Below are positions 46,201 to 58,569 of a stretch of 64,000 bases of DNA, piece by piece. The notes beneath the pieces were generated by a model that saw only the letters and a list, made by a program, of their open reading frames with translations, was not told the DNA's origin and searched no databases. Positions within the stretch are counted from its first letter, which is position 1, and each line of letters opens with the position of its first letter. A program made the position numbers and the translations under genes. Source of the DNA: Sipunculus nudus (lineage: Eukaryota; Annelida; Sipuncula; Golfingiida; Sipunculidae); assembly GCA_026874595.1 (NCBI GenBank), contig CM049318.1, positions 16,602,241 to 16,666,240 of the forward strand, in the 5' to 3' direction.

Positions 46201-48350
46201 TATTCTTGATATCCAACCTTTCTACTAAAACCTGTTCATAATATCCAACCTTTCTACCGAATTCCGTTCATGATATCCTACATTTCTACTGAAACCTGTT
46301 CATGATATCTAACTAGTCTACTATACACTGTTCATGATATCTAACCTATCTACTATAACCCGGTCATGATATCCAACCTGTCTACTATGACCTGGTCATG
46401 ATATCCAACCTTTCTACTAAAACCTGTTCATGATATCTTACATGTGTACTATAACCTGTTCATGATATCCAACATTGCTACTGAAACCTGTTCATGATAT
46501 CTAACTAGTCTAGTATACACTGTTCATGATATCTAGCCTGTCTAATATAACCTGTTCATGATATCTAACCTCTCTACTAAAACCTGTTCATGATATCCAA
46601 CATTTCTACTGAAACCTGTTCATGATATCCAACATTTCTACTCAAACCTGTTCATGATACCTAACCTTTCTACTAAAACCTGTTCATGATATCCAACATT
46701 TCTACTGAAACCTGTTCCTGATATCTAACTAGTCTACTATACACTGTTCATGATATCAAACCTGTCTAATATAACCCCTTCATGATATCCAACCTGTCTA
46801 CTAAAACCTGTTCATAATATCAAACATATCTACTATAAACTGTTCATGATATCTAACCTGTCTACTATAACCCGGTCATGATATCCAACCTGTCTACCAT
46901 AACCTATTCTTGATATCCAACCTTTCTACTAAAACCTGTTCATGATATCTTACATGTATACTATAACCTGTTCATGATATCTAACCTCGCTACTTAAACC
47001 CGGTCATGATATCCAACCTGTCTACTATGACCCGGTCATGATATGCAACCTTTCTACCTAAACCTGTTCATAATATCCAACCTTTCTACCAAATTCTGTT
47101 CATGATATCCAACATTTCTACTGAAACCTGTTCATGATATCTAACTAGTCTACTATACACTGTTCATGATATCTAACCTGTCTACTATAACCCGGTCATG
47201 ATATCCAACCTGTCTACTATGACCTGGTCATGATACCTAGGTTTCAGTAGAAATGTTGGATATCATGAACAGGTTTCAGTAGAAATGTTGGATATCATGA
47301 ACAGGTTTTAGTAGAGAGGTTAGATGACCCGGTCATGATATCGAACCTTTCTACCATAACCTATTCTTGATATCCAACCTTTCTACTAAAACCTGTTCAT
47401 GATATCTTACATGTGTACTATAACCTATTCTTGATATCCAACCTGTCTACTATAACCCGGTCATGATATCCAACCTGTCTACTATATTCTGGTTATCATA
47501 TCCAACCTGTCTAATATAACCCGGTCATGATATCCAACCTGTCTACTATAATCTGGTTATCATATCCAACCTGTCTACTATAACCTGTTCATGATATCCA
47601 ACCTGACTAATATAACGTGGTTATCATATCCAACCTGTCTACTATAACCCGGTCATGATATTCAACCTGTCCACTATAACCCGGTCATGATATCCAACCT
47701 GTCAACTATAATCTGGTTATCATATCCAACCTGTCTACTATAACCCGGTCATGATATCCAACCTGTCTACTATAACCCAGTCATGATATTCAACCTGTCT
47801 ACTATAACCCGGTCATGATATCCAACCTGTCAACTATAATCTGGTTATCATATCCAACCTGTCTACTCTAACCCGGTCATGATATCTTACATGTGTACTA
47901 TAACCTATTCTTGATATCCAACCTGTGTACTATAATCTGGTTATCATATCCAACCTTTCTACTAAAACCTGTTCATGATATCTAACCTATGTACTATAAC
48001 CTGTTCATGATATCCAACATTTCTACTGAAACCTGTTCATAATATCTAACTGGTCTACTATAACCCGGTCATGATATCCATCCTGTCTACTATAACCCGG
48101 TCATGATATCCAACCTGTCTACTATAACCCGGTCATGATATCCAACCTGTCTACTATAACCTGTTCATAATATCCAAAATTTATACTGAAACCTGTTCTG
48201 ATATCTAACTAGTCTACTGTAACCTGTTCATGATATCCAACCTGTCTACTATAACCTCTTTATGATATCCGAACTGTCTGTTAACACCTATTTATGATGT
48301 CCGACCTGTTTTACTACAACCTGTTCCAGATATGCGACCTGTGTACTATA
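43262..48350. repeat. 32-bp minisatellite, about 159 units
   Basis: Tandem units of 32 bp with consensus AACCTGTTCATGATATCC plus AACCTGTCTACTAT. Named variant units recur: CTAACTAGTCTACTATACAC, CAACATTTCTACTGAAACC, CTTACATGTGTACTATAACC and AACCCGGTCATGATATCC. A long block is duplicated within the array (about 44305-45165 and 46130-46830), and one segment at 47237-47325 is inverted. There is no coding capacity. Each unit contains the palindromes TCATGA and GATATC, overlapping as TCATGATATC. Confidence 0.97.
47237..47325 (-). repeat. Inverted segment inside the 32-bp array
   Basis: Here the units read in reverse (GGTTTCAGTAGAAATGTTGG, ATATCATGAACAGGTTT, TAGTAGAGAGGTTAG). Read on the minus strand they match the variant order found at about 44898-44985. 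Both junctions are abrupt (CATGATA/CCTAGG on the left, AGATGA/CCCGGTC on the right). Confidence 0.9.
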
Positions 48351-48735
48351 TCAGTATATGATATCTGACCTGTGTAATGTAATTTATTCATGATATACTA
48401 CCTCACTGCTAAAACCAGTTTGTGATATCCGACCTGTTTAGTAAAAACCTTTTCATAATATCTGATCTCTCTGCCAAAATCTGTACATGATATCCGATCT
48501 GTTTACTAAAAACCCGTTTATCATTTCTGTATTCTCTACCAAAAAAACGGACATGATATCTGACATGCCTACTAATTATCAATTCATGACACCAGACTTC
48601 TAAAATCTGTTCTTGATGTTCAACCTGTCTACTGATAACCTGTTCATTGTATGGAACCTCTCTACCAAAATCTGTACGAGATATCGAACCTGACAAACAG
48701 CCTGTCAAACACATACTGTCCGAGATATCCAAGCT
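48351..48735. repeat. Degenerate right edge of the 32-bp array
   Basis: About a dozen diverged units with GATATCCGACCTGTTTACTA-type words and spacing near 32 bp. The reduced divergence toward the array and high divergence here fit the usual decay at array edges. A 107-residue minus-strand frame runs through it by chance. Confidence 0.75.
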
Positions 48736-48855
48736 TAGTATAAAAGCGTGTCATACTATTGTTAGTTCACTATTGTTTGTCTACTAGGTAATGCATATAT
48801 GTAAATGTCAATGAAATAAACATGATTTATTAAAAATATCATCGAGATGAAACAC

Positions 48856-49058
48856 TTTAAAGACAGCAAAACTGAAAAGGCAGATAAACTGAATAGGCAG
48901 CAAAACTGAAAAGGCAGCAAAACTAAATAGGCAGCAAAACTGAAAAGGCAGCAAAACTGAAAAGGCAGCAAAACTGAAAAGGCAGATAATATGAGAAGGC
49001 AGCAAAACTGAAAAGGCAGCAAAACTGAGAAGGCAGCAAAACTGAGAAGGCAACGAAA
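48856..49058. repeat. 17-bp minisatellite
   Basis: About 12 units of GGCAGCAAAACTGAAAA, with variants GGCAGATAAACTG and GGCAGATAATATGAG. Open frames on the minus strand (Phe, Ser, Ala, Cys and Leu rich) arise because the repeat lacks stops in all three frames. Confidence 0.93.
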
Positions 49059-50221
49059 CCGTATACGGAAAACCGAAAGCTTCTGACCACAGGTTCTTCT
49101 ATAGGCAACGTTATGGAATAATGTTCAACAATAAAAAAAGTCAAAAGCTTTTTTTGCTGTTTGAGAACAAGAAGACACATGAGCTCCTAATTTTACTAAC
49201 TGGAATTATTCTGTCATGAACTTCAGATGTGGTTCTATGACGTAATTAAATCGGTGGCAACAGATGAAACATCGTGAACAGGCCATTAAATGTCCTCTCT
49301 GGTCACATGACACATGACTGGATAATTATTTGAATCTTCTTACTAACAATTCAGTATACATGAAGTAAATAAGGGTCACACGACTTAAACTTATTGAATG
49401 CCTCACTCGACACGTGTTGTATATAAGTGTGGCATGTCACATAAAAGCCATTATTCGGATGTGAGTCCCCAAAGATGTTACCAACTTCAGGTTCACAATG
49501 TACAGAAATCAAAATGAGAATATGAGAATCTTTTTTGTCATTGTTTAAGTGTGTTATGAATGTTAATAGAAAATGTATGTAGCACCGTGCATGTAACATA
49601 TAACATTTACCAACACAGGGATACTACCTTTTAACGTTAAAAGAGCATGACTCAGCACATTTGTGAAGCCTTCTAATAATATGGTTTGAAATAAAACTGT
49701 CATTACAACTTTTGGTTATTCTCAGATGACTCATGCATCCCTGATTGTTTAAAAGCATCTCTATATACACGTTTTCAATAATAGGTAGAAGTATGTGCAT
49801 GCATGGGGTACAACGACTCCGTTCCCTGCATGTTAGATCTTCCCTTCAAGGACGCGAACTATATAATATGCAATGTGTATAGTGGAACATGTCGTAAAGA
49901 CCACCTTTCTAATAAGACAATTTGTCTATAAGGACCATTTGTGGTCAGTCCAACGGAACGGCTTCTTATACATGTTTTACTGCATATAATGTGATTTTAT
50001 ACAGCCCCGCGTACAGATGCGTTATCCATCCCCTCAAAATTATTATTCGTAAGGTTTTCTTTAAATTTTGCCGGTATATATCTATCATAACCTTCTATTG
50101 TGTATCGTCTATTAATTCTAACCTGCCAAATATTCTGTTATTTCGAGGTACACAATTATTACTTAGGGTTATTTTAAGCTGAACCTATATTTATATATTT
50201 ATGTACATATACATTCATATA
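49059..50221. other. Non-coding, nothing recognised
   Basis: AT-rich unique sequence. No exon with splice support. Confidence 0.4.
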
Positions 50222-50225
50222 TACA

Positions 50226-50237
50226 GACACACACACA

Positions 50238-50288
<51 letters not shown>
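50226..50288. repeat. (CA)n(TA)n compound microsatellite
   Basis: ACACACACACACAC with a CTC interruption, then CA to about 50269 and TA to 50288. Confidence 0.93.
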
Positions 50289-50635
50289 AAGATCTCCTCA
50301 TCATGCTAGATACATGGCAATATATTTGCAAATTGTTACCAAAATATGCAGAACTAACACCCTCACTAATAACATGTGATGAGTTTAAACTCATCACCCT
50401 GAGTAGTTTTACATAGTCACTCTCTGTCGCACACAAACTACTCACCTAACTGCCTTTTCTGATTAGTTTTGAACTTGTCATGCTTTTTAATTTTACCGCT
50501 AAGGGACACTACTAACGATATGTGATGTGATATGATGATCGTCTAAATTAACCGTCCCATTTGTACCAGGAATACCAATCAGACAGCACAGGCAGTTAAG
50601 TGTGAGTAAAGTCTGTGTATTGGGCTTTTACACCA

Positions 50636-50905
50636 GAGTCTAATGGCTCATCAGACCGGAGCTTATCCCGGTTTCTGTAGTGTGAATCGACTTAAGAGTT
50701 GAGCTCCTCCTGGATGGGACGCTAAACCATCTCAGTTTACCTCCCAAGTATTTACTGGTACCCATTTCTACTATTGGGTGGAAGAGGCACACTTGCGGTT
50801 GGGACCTTGCCCGAGGGCCTTGGCAGGATGGGAGTCTGACCGGGATTCGAACACACGACCTCTCGATCATGAGTGCGGCACCTTACCCATTACACTAACG
50901 CCCCC
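50636..50905 (-). mobile_element. tRNA-derived SINE with Deu-like central segment (family C)
   Basis: On the minus strand it starts GGGGGCGTTAGTGTAATGGG (box A: TAGTGTAATGG) and has GTGTTCGAATCCCGG as box B, both in tRNA spacing. The body contains CCTCGGGCAAGGTC, a motif reminiscent of the conserved central domain of Deu-type SINEs, then CCCAATAGTAGAAATGGGTA and GGACGCTAAACC (plus orientation) toward the tail. About 270 bp. One copy in the window. The internal pol III promoter looks well preserved. Confidence 0.85.
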
Positions 50906-51192
50906 ATAAGTGTGGAATAAGTTTATAATTAATTGTCTCCATCTGCACTTTCTTGAATATTATAATATTTGGAGCCAGTAAGAGTTCAGGGTGTTAATTT
51001 TTGTGTGATTTAGAAGATAAGGGCAGCCTGATTTGTCCCAGATTTACGGGTATAGTCATAATGTGTACATTGTTACAGCCCTGGAAATGACACAATGAAC
51101 TGTAGCATTAACACTACAGCGTCAGCACAGAGCAAGAGGTCACTTACTTAACCCCTGAAACTGCTCGCTCAAGAACGTCTGTGTGTACATAC
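50906..51192. other. Non-coding, flank of possible LTR
   Basis: Contains a GTGTACATTGTTACAGCC word at about 51064 that nearly repeats GTGTACATACTGTTACAGG at 51182, so the left border of the LTR candidate is ambiguous. Confidence 0.3.
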
Positions 51193-51966
51193 TGTTACAG
51201 GTGTCCCTTTTATTGTGCGCTGTTGACATTCTGATTCGTGTAGCGCAAGCATAGTTCGTTGCCATGCGAGACGTGCAAGTTGGCCTGGTCCCCGTGTGGG
51301 GGTCTAGAGTGTAGAAACACAGCGTTCTTTGTTCTAGATGTTTCAAGTCTGTTCCTGTAACGTGTGTATTGTTCTATGGAGTTTACCATTTCTAGAATTT
51401 TAGGATGAAAAAGTTTTAAATAGCTGTTTTAAGAGCCGAGTGGGAGAGAGAAGAGAGACAAATATTCCAGCGGACACGGAAGAGTGTGAGTCAGTACTTG
51501 GACCTTTCCGATAATTGCAGCACTTATAGATATTCTTCGAACTTTGTAACAGATTTTATTCAGTCTTTAGTTTGTCTTTGGGATTACTACCAGAAGTTTA
51601 CTTTTGAATTACAACAGATTATTTTCGGGATTACATTGGACTATTATTCTCTGAGAAGATTTACCTGTACTGTTCATCTGGATTATATATTCAAAGGACT
51701 TGTTGAGCTGTGGCAGTGGTGGTATCAAGAAAAGCCTAGGATCCGGACACTCTGGTAATATACAATTTTTTATTATACGGTGTAATTGTATAAATTTAGT
51801 GTATTGTAGTGTTAGGGTTGTTTTAAGAATAAATTATAATTATTTGTAAACAAAAAAAAAACCACTGACTTCTTTATTCATTCCCCTAGACATTTAACAT
51901 TACAGAACCTGATTTTTATTCATCTTGTCACGACTACATGATTTGTTGTTATTAGGTTCCGTAACA
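51193..51966 (+). mobile_element. Possible solo LTR
   Basis: Begins TGTTACAGG and ends CCGTAACA, a 6-bp TG..CA terminal inverted repeat (TGTTAC/GTAACA). Inside are a TATA-like TTTAAATAG near 51416, a purine-rich GAGTGGGAGAGAGAAGAGAG block, an AATAAA near 51830 and an A run, an order expected of an LTR (U3-R-U5). It carries a 90-codon open frame (51486-51758) without family resemblance. There is no exact flanking duplication (CATAC versus ATATA), and the start could be at 51071 instead. No pol or gag is adjacent. Confidence 0.35.
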
Positions 51967-52006
51967 ATATACACATGTATTTCCATATTCACACCTAGAC
52001 AAAGTG

Positions 52007-52065
<59 letters not shown>

Positions 52066-55000
52066 TCATCATCATCAAGAGTGTCTTACTATAAATTATG
52101 TCTATTTTCAGATTCAGCGATTATGCGTGGGTCGATGTAGACTTACGATGTGCTGACTTTTCAAGTACGAGTCTATTCAAGCTGAGCCGTATTCCCTGTG
52201 AAACTGCTCAATGAATGCATCAGCAGTCTGGGTAGTTTTAATTCATCAGTGTGAGGAGTTTGTATATACATGCACAGCACATAAGTTGGTACGTACTCGG
52301 TACGTGTAAGCTGGATTTAGTACATGTTGAAAAGAAAAAAAAATCTGTTATAAAAGAAATGAACTTTAACAGTTATACACATTGGCGGGAAATGAAATAC
52401 ATTTCTTCCATAATCCTCGTAACACCGTATACATGTTGAAGCGGGTTATTTATCCTATATATAACATCGTCACCTTCTTTGGTAATACTTATACAATTTT
52501 ATTAACATTGATTGTGAATTGTGTCAATATACTGTAATTTTGCCTTTGATACTTTTAATAACACTTGGCAAACCCACCCATACAAACTATAGTTCTCCAT
52601 GATCTGTATACTTAGTGTAAAGATAATATATATATATATACCAGTCATAAGATAGACCAATCTTCCTTTAAAAGCTGCAATAGTCTGACCGCTAGATAAG
52701 AGTGGTCCATTTGTCGTTCCCGTAATATTTCAACTCAAGTTTCTATCGATAAAACATTTAATATCCGTGGATTTGGCATTAGTAACCATTTCTTCTAAAT
52801 TAAATATGACATTTTCTCACATGCTCAAGGCCAATTTATGTCCTGTTGCTTTCACTTTCTCATAAAAACGATACAATTTGTCCAAACATTGCTGAAAATA
52901 AAGGATGGTCCCCTTAATGCTGTCAGTGGGATTATATATATATAAAACAAAATCTGGTTTATATATAATCGAACTGTTTATTTATATAGGTATGCTGGCT
53001 TGTGTGTTGTCAGGTTAAATGCATAGTGTCATTATTTCCTGATTAAAAGAAATACCCTAGTTATTATGTACTATTTAAAGGTAGATGACTGCCATTGTAT
53101 TTTAACACGATAAAGAAAAGATAATTTAAAATACTACATCACTTTACAATATAAGTCACCGGATTATACATATATAGTTCAGAATGAGTGGCATACTAGC
53201 AGGGTGACGCTAAAATAAATGACGTTATAGATTTGTAAATATGCTTTTCTTGTGCTATTGTCCGTTCCAGACTCGTAAACTTAAATTTTCACTCTGTGTA
53301 TTTAAACTCCGTCCCCCGGAGCTTTCGGAAGTAGCTGACTATATATATATATGTCGTGACGCGGACCCCTTGGACCACCTATGTACGTGTGTCCGCCCGG
53401 TTCCGACAGGTTATGATGCAATAGATGACTTAAAATACGATCATGTACCAAAGACACATTGTCATTGTAAAATGATAACTAAAATATATTCTCTCAGTTT
53501 TAGTTTGTGAGTGTGTTAACGTTGTAATAGGTTGCATTCCGTGGGGTCACGGGGGTCATTGTCATATTAATAGGGGCCAATGAACCTGCGCGTGCATGCT
53601 CCTGTGGAAAAAAAGATAATGGAGTCGTATCCTCGACTGAAGTTTATGGGGATGGGTGGGCGCGCCCTTTTTCAGCACAAATATCTAGAAAATAGCAAAA
53701 TACACGCTTAATATCGAACACAAATCCCAGCTTGCACCATTACAATCAAAACGTCCACAAACGTATATACCATTAGATCCCATTCTAATACTTGACCTAT
53801 GAATCATTTGCATGCAAGCAGTTAGCGCCTAACCTCTGTCATTTGGCGCCCCGACCGTATTCTAAATCCGTCTTTCCTAAGATAAAAAAAAACAGTCCCA
53901 TATGCGATTTTTATCAGAAACAGGGACGGTGTGAATCAATTGTGCTTATTAACCTCAATAGAAGAGAAGACATATTGTGTGCAACTCCATTTTGCAGTGG
54001 GCACGTCTTTTTTACTTAACTATATAAATATAATTTTTCAAAAACAAAAAATTGTTCTGCTGATCAGGTCAAGAACAGCTCATAACGAAACCTAAGTTGA
54101 TCGATTTTAAAAATGTTATTATTGAAAGTAACGCCCAAATGGGTGAAGCTTTTGAAATGTCAAATAAATACAAAACATAATCATGCGGGAAATCAAATTG
54201 ACTGAGAAGCCAACCACATTTGTCATTACATATTAAACTTAATATAAGTAATATTCTGTCTTATTTTAGGTCAGGTTAAATTATCTCATACTGCTAGCTT
54301 AAAATATCTGCATGGGATTTTTATTTCTGTCAGTATATAGGTGCGCTATAACAATGTGGGGGTCATCAAGTGCAGCGAAGTTATCATTTACTGGGGAATT
54401 ATATTTTTTATGCAGGGCATCATCAACGCATCATCTCCCGGTCCCGATATGTTTATATATGACTGTAGCATTCACTCTGCGGCATTGTAGTTCCTTTGAT
54501 CATATCACGTGTCAAAGCGCCAAATGTCTGACTGACGCCAATATCACGTATATATAGAGGTGGTATGGTTTTGTGTAATTATTATTACTTTGAATATAAT
54601 AGATGTTGCACGAATTACACTGACACATTTGGCACTTTTTCGTTAAAACGTATACTTTAATATTTCAGTGAAGATATGTGCATTTGATGAAAGCTACAAT
54701 AACATCATGCTTGTTATGAAAAAGTATGATATAAAGACAATTATTTTTGCTGAGAAAATCAAGTACATTGGTAATATTGTTAAGGAAAACAATACTCTGT
54801 CATTTGCTTATATTCAATTACATGTACTTATAATGTGCTCCAACTATCATCATTGCATAACCTATATTTACAAATAACGTTAAGGACATTAATCAAAATG
54901 CTAGCATTTAAGTGTGACAGGCGCAGGCTGGAAAGTTTTTTTTTTTCTGAAGAGGACAAGCCAGTTACCAGCATCATCATTTCGAAAACATGGACATGTT

Positions 55001-55334
55001 ATAATCATTATAAAAACAGACTTGGTATAGCCCTTTACAGAAAGAATTTAATTAATAGTTATTTAAAGGGGAAAATAGGACCCAAATCAAGATCCACTTA
55101 CTCCAGTTGAGAAATGAGGCCCGATTTTTTTTTGCTTTCCAGGCGACTGCACGTTAATTCGTTTGAGTTATCTGGGGTGTCCCGCCTTTTCAATAATTAT
55201 ACATTTTGTGAGGCCAGAATTTTAGTTCTGACAATGTAAAATGCAACATATCATTGTTTTTTCCGGTTAAATTAGGCTTTTGGCCGCTCAGTAGAATTAA
55301 GTTTATAAGGGCACAGATAAGTCAAACTGCTATC
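51967..55334. other. Non-coding, nothing firmly recognised
   Basis: Includes the 52010 microsatellite and a short TA run at 52627-52640. A GC-richer patch at about 53300-53420 gives an 89-codon frame beginning near a possible acceptor (GTCCGTTCCAG) but is interrupted by a TA run and shows no family. TTTAAAGGTAGATGACTGCC at about 53077 resembles a MITE terminus. Other frames up to 55110 lack support. Confidence 0.35.
52010..52078. repeat. (TA)n followed by (ATC)n microsatellite
   Basis: About 52 bp of TA, then ATCATCATCATCATCA. Confidence 0.95.
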
Positions 55335-56000
55335 AGAAGGACACAAAAAGTCAATACCGCCTTCGCTAGAACACAGGAATGTCAGCACTGCCTTCGCTAG
55401 ATTACAGGAAAGCCAACACCGCATTCGCTAGACCACAGGAAAGTCAACACTGCCCTAACTAGAATACAGGAAGACAACACTGCCTTCCATAGAACCCACA
55501 AAAGTCAACATCGCCTTCACTAGAACAAAGAACAGGTTGCACCGACTTCACTAAAACACAGGAAAGGCAACACCGCCTTCGCTAGAATACAGGAAAGGCA
55601 ACACCACCTTCTATAGAACACAAGAAAATCAACACCGCCTTCACTAGAACAGAGGAAAGGCAACACCGCCTTCACTAGAACACAGTAAAATCAACATCGT
55701 CTTCACTATACCACAGGAAAGCCAACGCCCTCTCACTAAAATAGAGGAAAGTCAACACCGCCCTCACTAGACCACAGGAAAATCAACGCCCTCTCACTAG
55801 AATATAGGAAAGTCAACACCGCCTCCACTAGAATACAGTAAAGTCAACACCGCCTTCATTAGATCATAAAGTACAGGAAAACAACACCGCCTTCACTATA
55901 ACACAGGAAATTCAACAATGCCTTCACTAGAATACAGGAAAGTCAACACCGCCTCCACTAGAGCACAGGAAGTCATCACCGGCTTCACGAGAAAGCAGTA
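55335..56000. repeat. 31-bp minisatellite
   Basis: About 21 degenerate units with consensus ACAGGAAAGTCAACACCGCC plus TTCACTAGAAC. Length varies by 1-2 bp per unit. The edges decay on both sides (to about 55320 and 56120). Confidence 0.93.
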
Positions 56001-56790
56001 AAGTTAAAGTGACGCGACTATAGAATATCTACAATTCATACTGCCTGGACTTTGAAATAGAAAAGTCAAACTGTCTTTGAGAGGGGCACAAATAAATAAG
56101 ATAACTGCCTAGACTTATAAAGAAAGGTTAAACCCGCGCCTCAAGCGTGCAGGATGATGTATATCAGCATGATGTATCAGTGATGTATTTATTTTTTTGG
56201 GGATTGGGTTTCGAGTCTTCGACTTGAGTGTCCTGTACTCGGATTTGTACTAGGACTCAGAGGTATAACGACTCGAGAAATCAGTCCAATTCGAAAATAC
56301 AGTAAAAAAAGTCACACACTATAAACACATACACATACGAACTTTACAAACAGAATATTACAAAAAAAAGGCTATATACCAAGTTTGCTTCGGGAGCTTT
56401 ATGTTATTAAACATTCAAGTAAAAGGCATGTATATTAACCAATATAAAACATAAATGATAATCTCAAATTTCCATATAAATTTCTTTTAATAAAGAGATT
56501 TGTATTGGACTCGAACGCGGACATGGCCTCTGGTTTCAACTGGCTCGGGCTCGAAAAGGGTTGACTTGGACTTGAAACTCAATGACTCGAACTCGAGTGG
56601 CCTTTTGAGTTCTTCTTTGTAGAATATTGTGGTAATGAACCAAGGGCGCCTCAGAAGAAAAAGTTCCAAATTTCAGTTTGACTCCTGTAACAGGACATCG
56701 CTACCGGACAGAGGTCAAGAGGTCAGGGGATCAACTGGCAGACGTTACCCTTATCACGTTTTATTTATTTTTTTCGTTCCATATAACATT
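56001..56790. other. Non-coding, CGAG/ACTCG-rich
   Basis: Scattered GACTCGAG, TCGAGTC and GACTTG words at about 56210-56280 and 56505-56600 give both regions a shared composition, partly in inverse orientation. No exon. Confidence 0.4.
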
Positions 56791-56935
56791 CTGTAACACA
56801 GTGGGTATCTGGTTGAGTAACACAGTGTGTATCTGATACAGTAACACAGTGGGTATCTGATTGAGTAACACAGTGGGTATCTGATTGAGTAACACAGTGG
56901 GTATCTGATTGAGTAACACAGTGGGTATCTGATTA
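56791..56935. repeat. 24-bp minisatellite
   Basis: Six units of GTAACACAGTGGGTATCTGA plus TTGA; the second and third show GTGTGT and TACA variants. Confidence 0.95.
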
Positions 56936-58015
56936 AAGTGTATGTATATTGAGCCTAACTTTCGTAATTAATCCCATAATGTCCTGTGGGCTTCAGCCTC
57001 GGGCAGAAGACGTCCCTATGGTAATATGTGAATACGCTTTTTATCGCCCTTCGAGACCACCAGTGTCGTCATTCGGCATATCTTTGACAAAATTATCTTA
57101 TATATTGATGTATATACGTCATGCCGTGCCGTTCTTGTCCCGTGTCATCTTATACTTTCATGAGAATCACACCTCCATTGACACACCATATAATAAGTGA
57201 TATCTCATTAATTTATGGTTATAGAATCTCATTGATTGGCACTGCTGATACCAAACTGTGACTTGAAAACTACACGCATTTGTATTCATTTTTAAACTGG
57301 AACAAAAATACTTATAAAGCAGGGTATATATAGACAGGGTCCCCTAAAACTTTCAATCGTTTTACATTTATTAGTAAACTGATGTGTAGACGATTCATTT
57401 TTTATGTTACTGTTAATACAGGAACCTGTCATACAGGACAATTGTCTTGTATCTATAATGTATCGCTAGGATTTGACACAAATGGTAACATAGTTTAAAA
57501 CGGAAGACCTGGCTTTCGTTTGACTACACTGTACATGATTAACGCACCCTAACCAGATGTGTATAGTCGTATACGACTACCGGGATACCGCCAACAGGAT
57601 CCTCTTATCAGTCCTGCATGCACTTGTTATACATACTGCAGTCAATGACATGGGTTCAACTGGTCAGTTGCTGAACAAACGCTGATCCTTATACCTATGA
57701 ATGGGACGGCCTCTATCACAGTTGTGTAAAATCCTTTGAATAAAAAAAAAGAAACATTCACCAAGGTACAGAATAACCGATTTTTCCTATATAACGTGTA
57801 ACTCTACACAATTTCTAAAAACTCCGTTCGTACCTTTTTGCGTAAGGTTGACAACGGACAAACCGACCAATCACTCAACGAAACAAGGAAACAACATAAT
57901 ACCTTACTGATGGAGGTATAATAAAGCCTGCAACAATGTGTTATGAATTTTTACCAGGTGACTATGGTGAACACAAATGGAACATGACTTCAAAGCCTGG
58001 TATTCGATTGCCTTA

Positions 58016-58085
<70 letters not shown>

Positions 58086-58569
58086 CAAATCAATTAACTG
58101 TAGATAATTCCTGCTAGGAAAGGTTCTTATAATGCCTTTGCGATGGATGAATGACAAAAGATATTTACGAGCTGTCAGTATATACGGTATATGCTTCCAT
58201 GTCGATAAACAGAAAGAAAACCATGCAAATAAAGACGGTGAAAGTTGAAAGGTCACCAGTTAATCCCTGGTTCGTCTGACTTGCCACCAGACGTCTTTTT
58301 TTAATATGTTTGGATTATAGTTTTTTAATGTGTTTGGATCCGTTTCCGGAATAGAACTCTAAGACCTCTGGAAAGATTTTCCCGAAACTTTACACCATTC
58401 CGGGTCACATGTGAACTGGTGCCAAAATATATTGCGTTGATCTCTGACCTTTCCTTTCTCCAGTGCGTTCTTCTGTACGTCTGTTTTGACACATTAACCC
58501 ACATTTCTTCGGACTCGTTTGATCAATCAGACTAAAAAATTATGCACGAATGTAGCCCTTGGATAGCTT
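56936..58569. other. Non-coding, nothing recognised
   Basis: Unique AT-rich sequence apart from the (TA)n at 58017. No exon with splice support. Confidence 0.4.
58017..58083. repeat. (TA)n microsatellite
   Basis: TA dinucleotides with a single CA interruption near 58031. Confidence 0.95.

Noticed and set aside
48409-48732. 107-codon minus-strand open frame
   Set aside because: It lies in the degenerate edge of the 32-bp minisatellite and its peptide repeats with the DNA unit.
48762-49180. Three overlapping Cys/Phe-rich open frames on the minus strand
   Set aside because: They are read-through of the 17-bp repeat, which has no stops in any frame.
51486-51758. 90-codon open frame, Tyr/Trp-rich
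   Set aside because: It sits within the LTR candidate. No domain, no homology recognised, and no splice signals.
53241-53510. 89-codon frame preceded by a possible acceptor
   Set aside because: It contains a TA microsatellite in the middle and only a weak donor; no recognisable domain.
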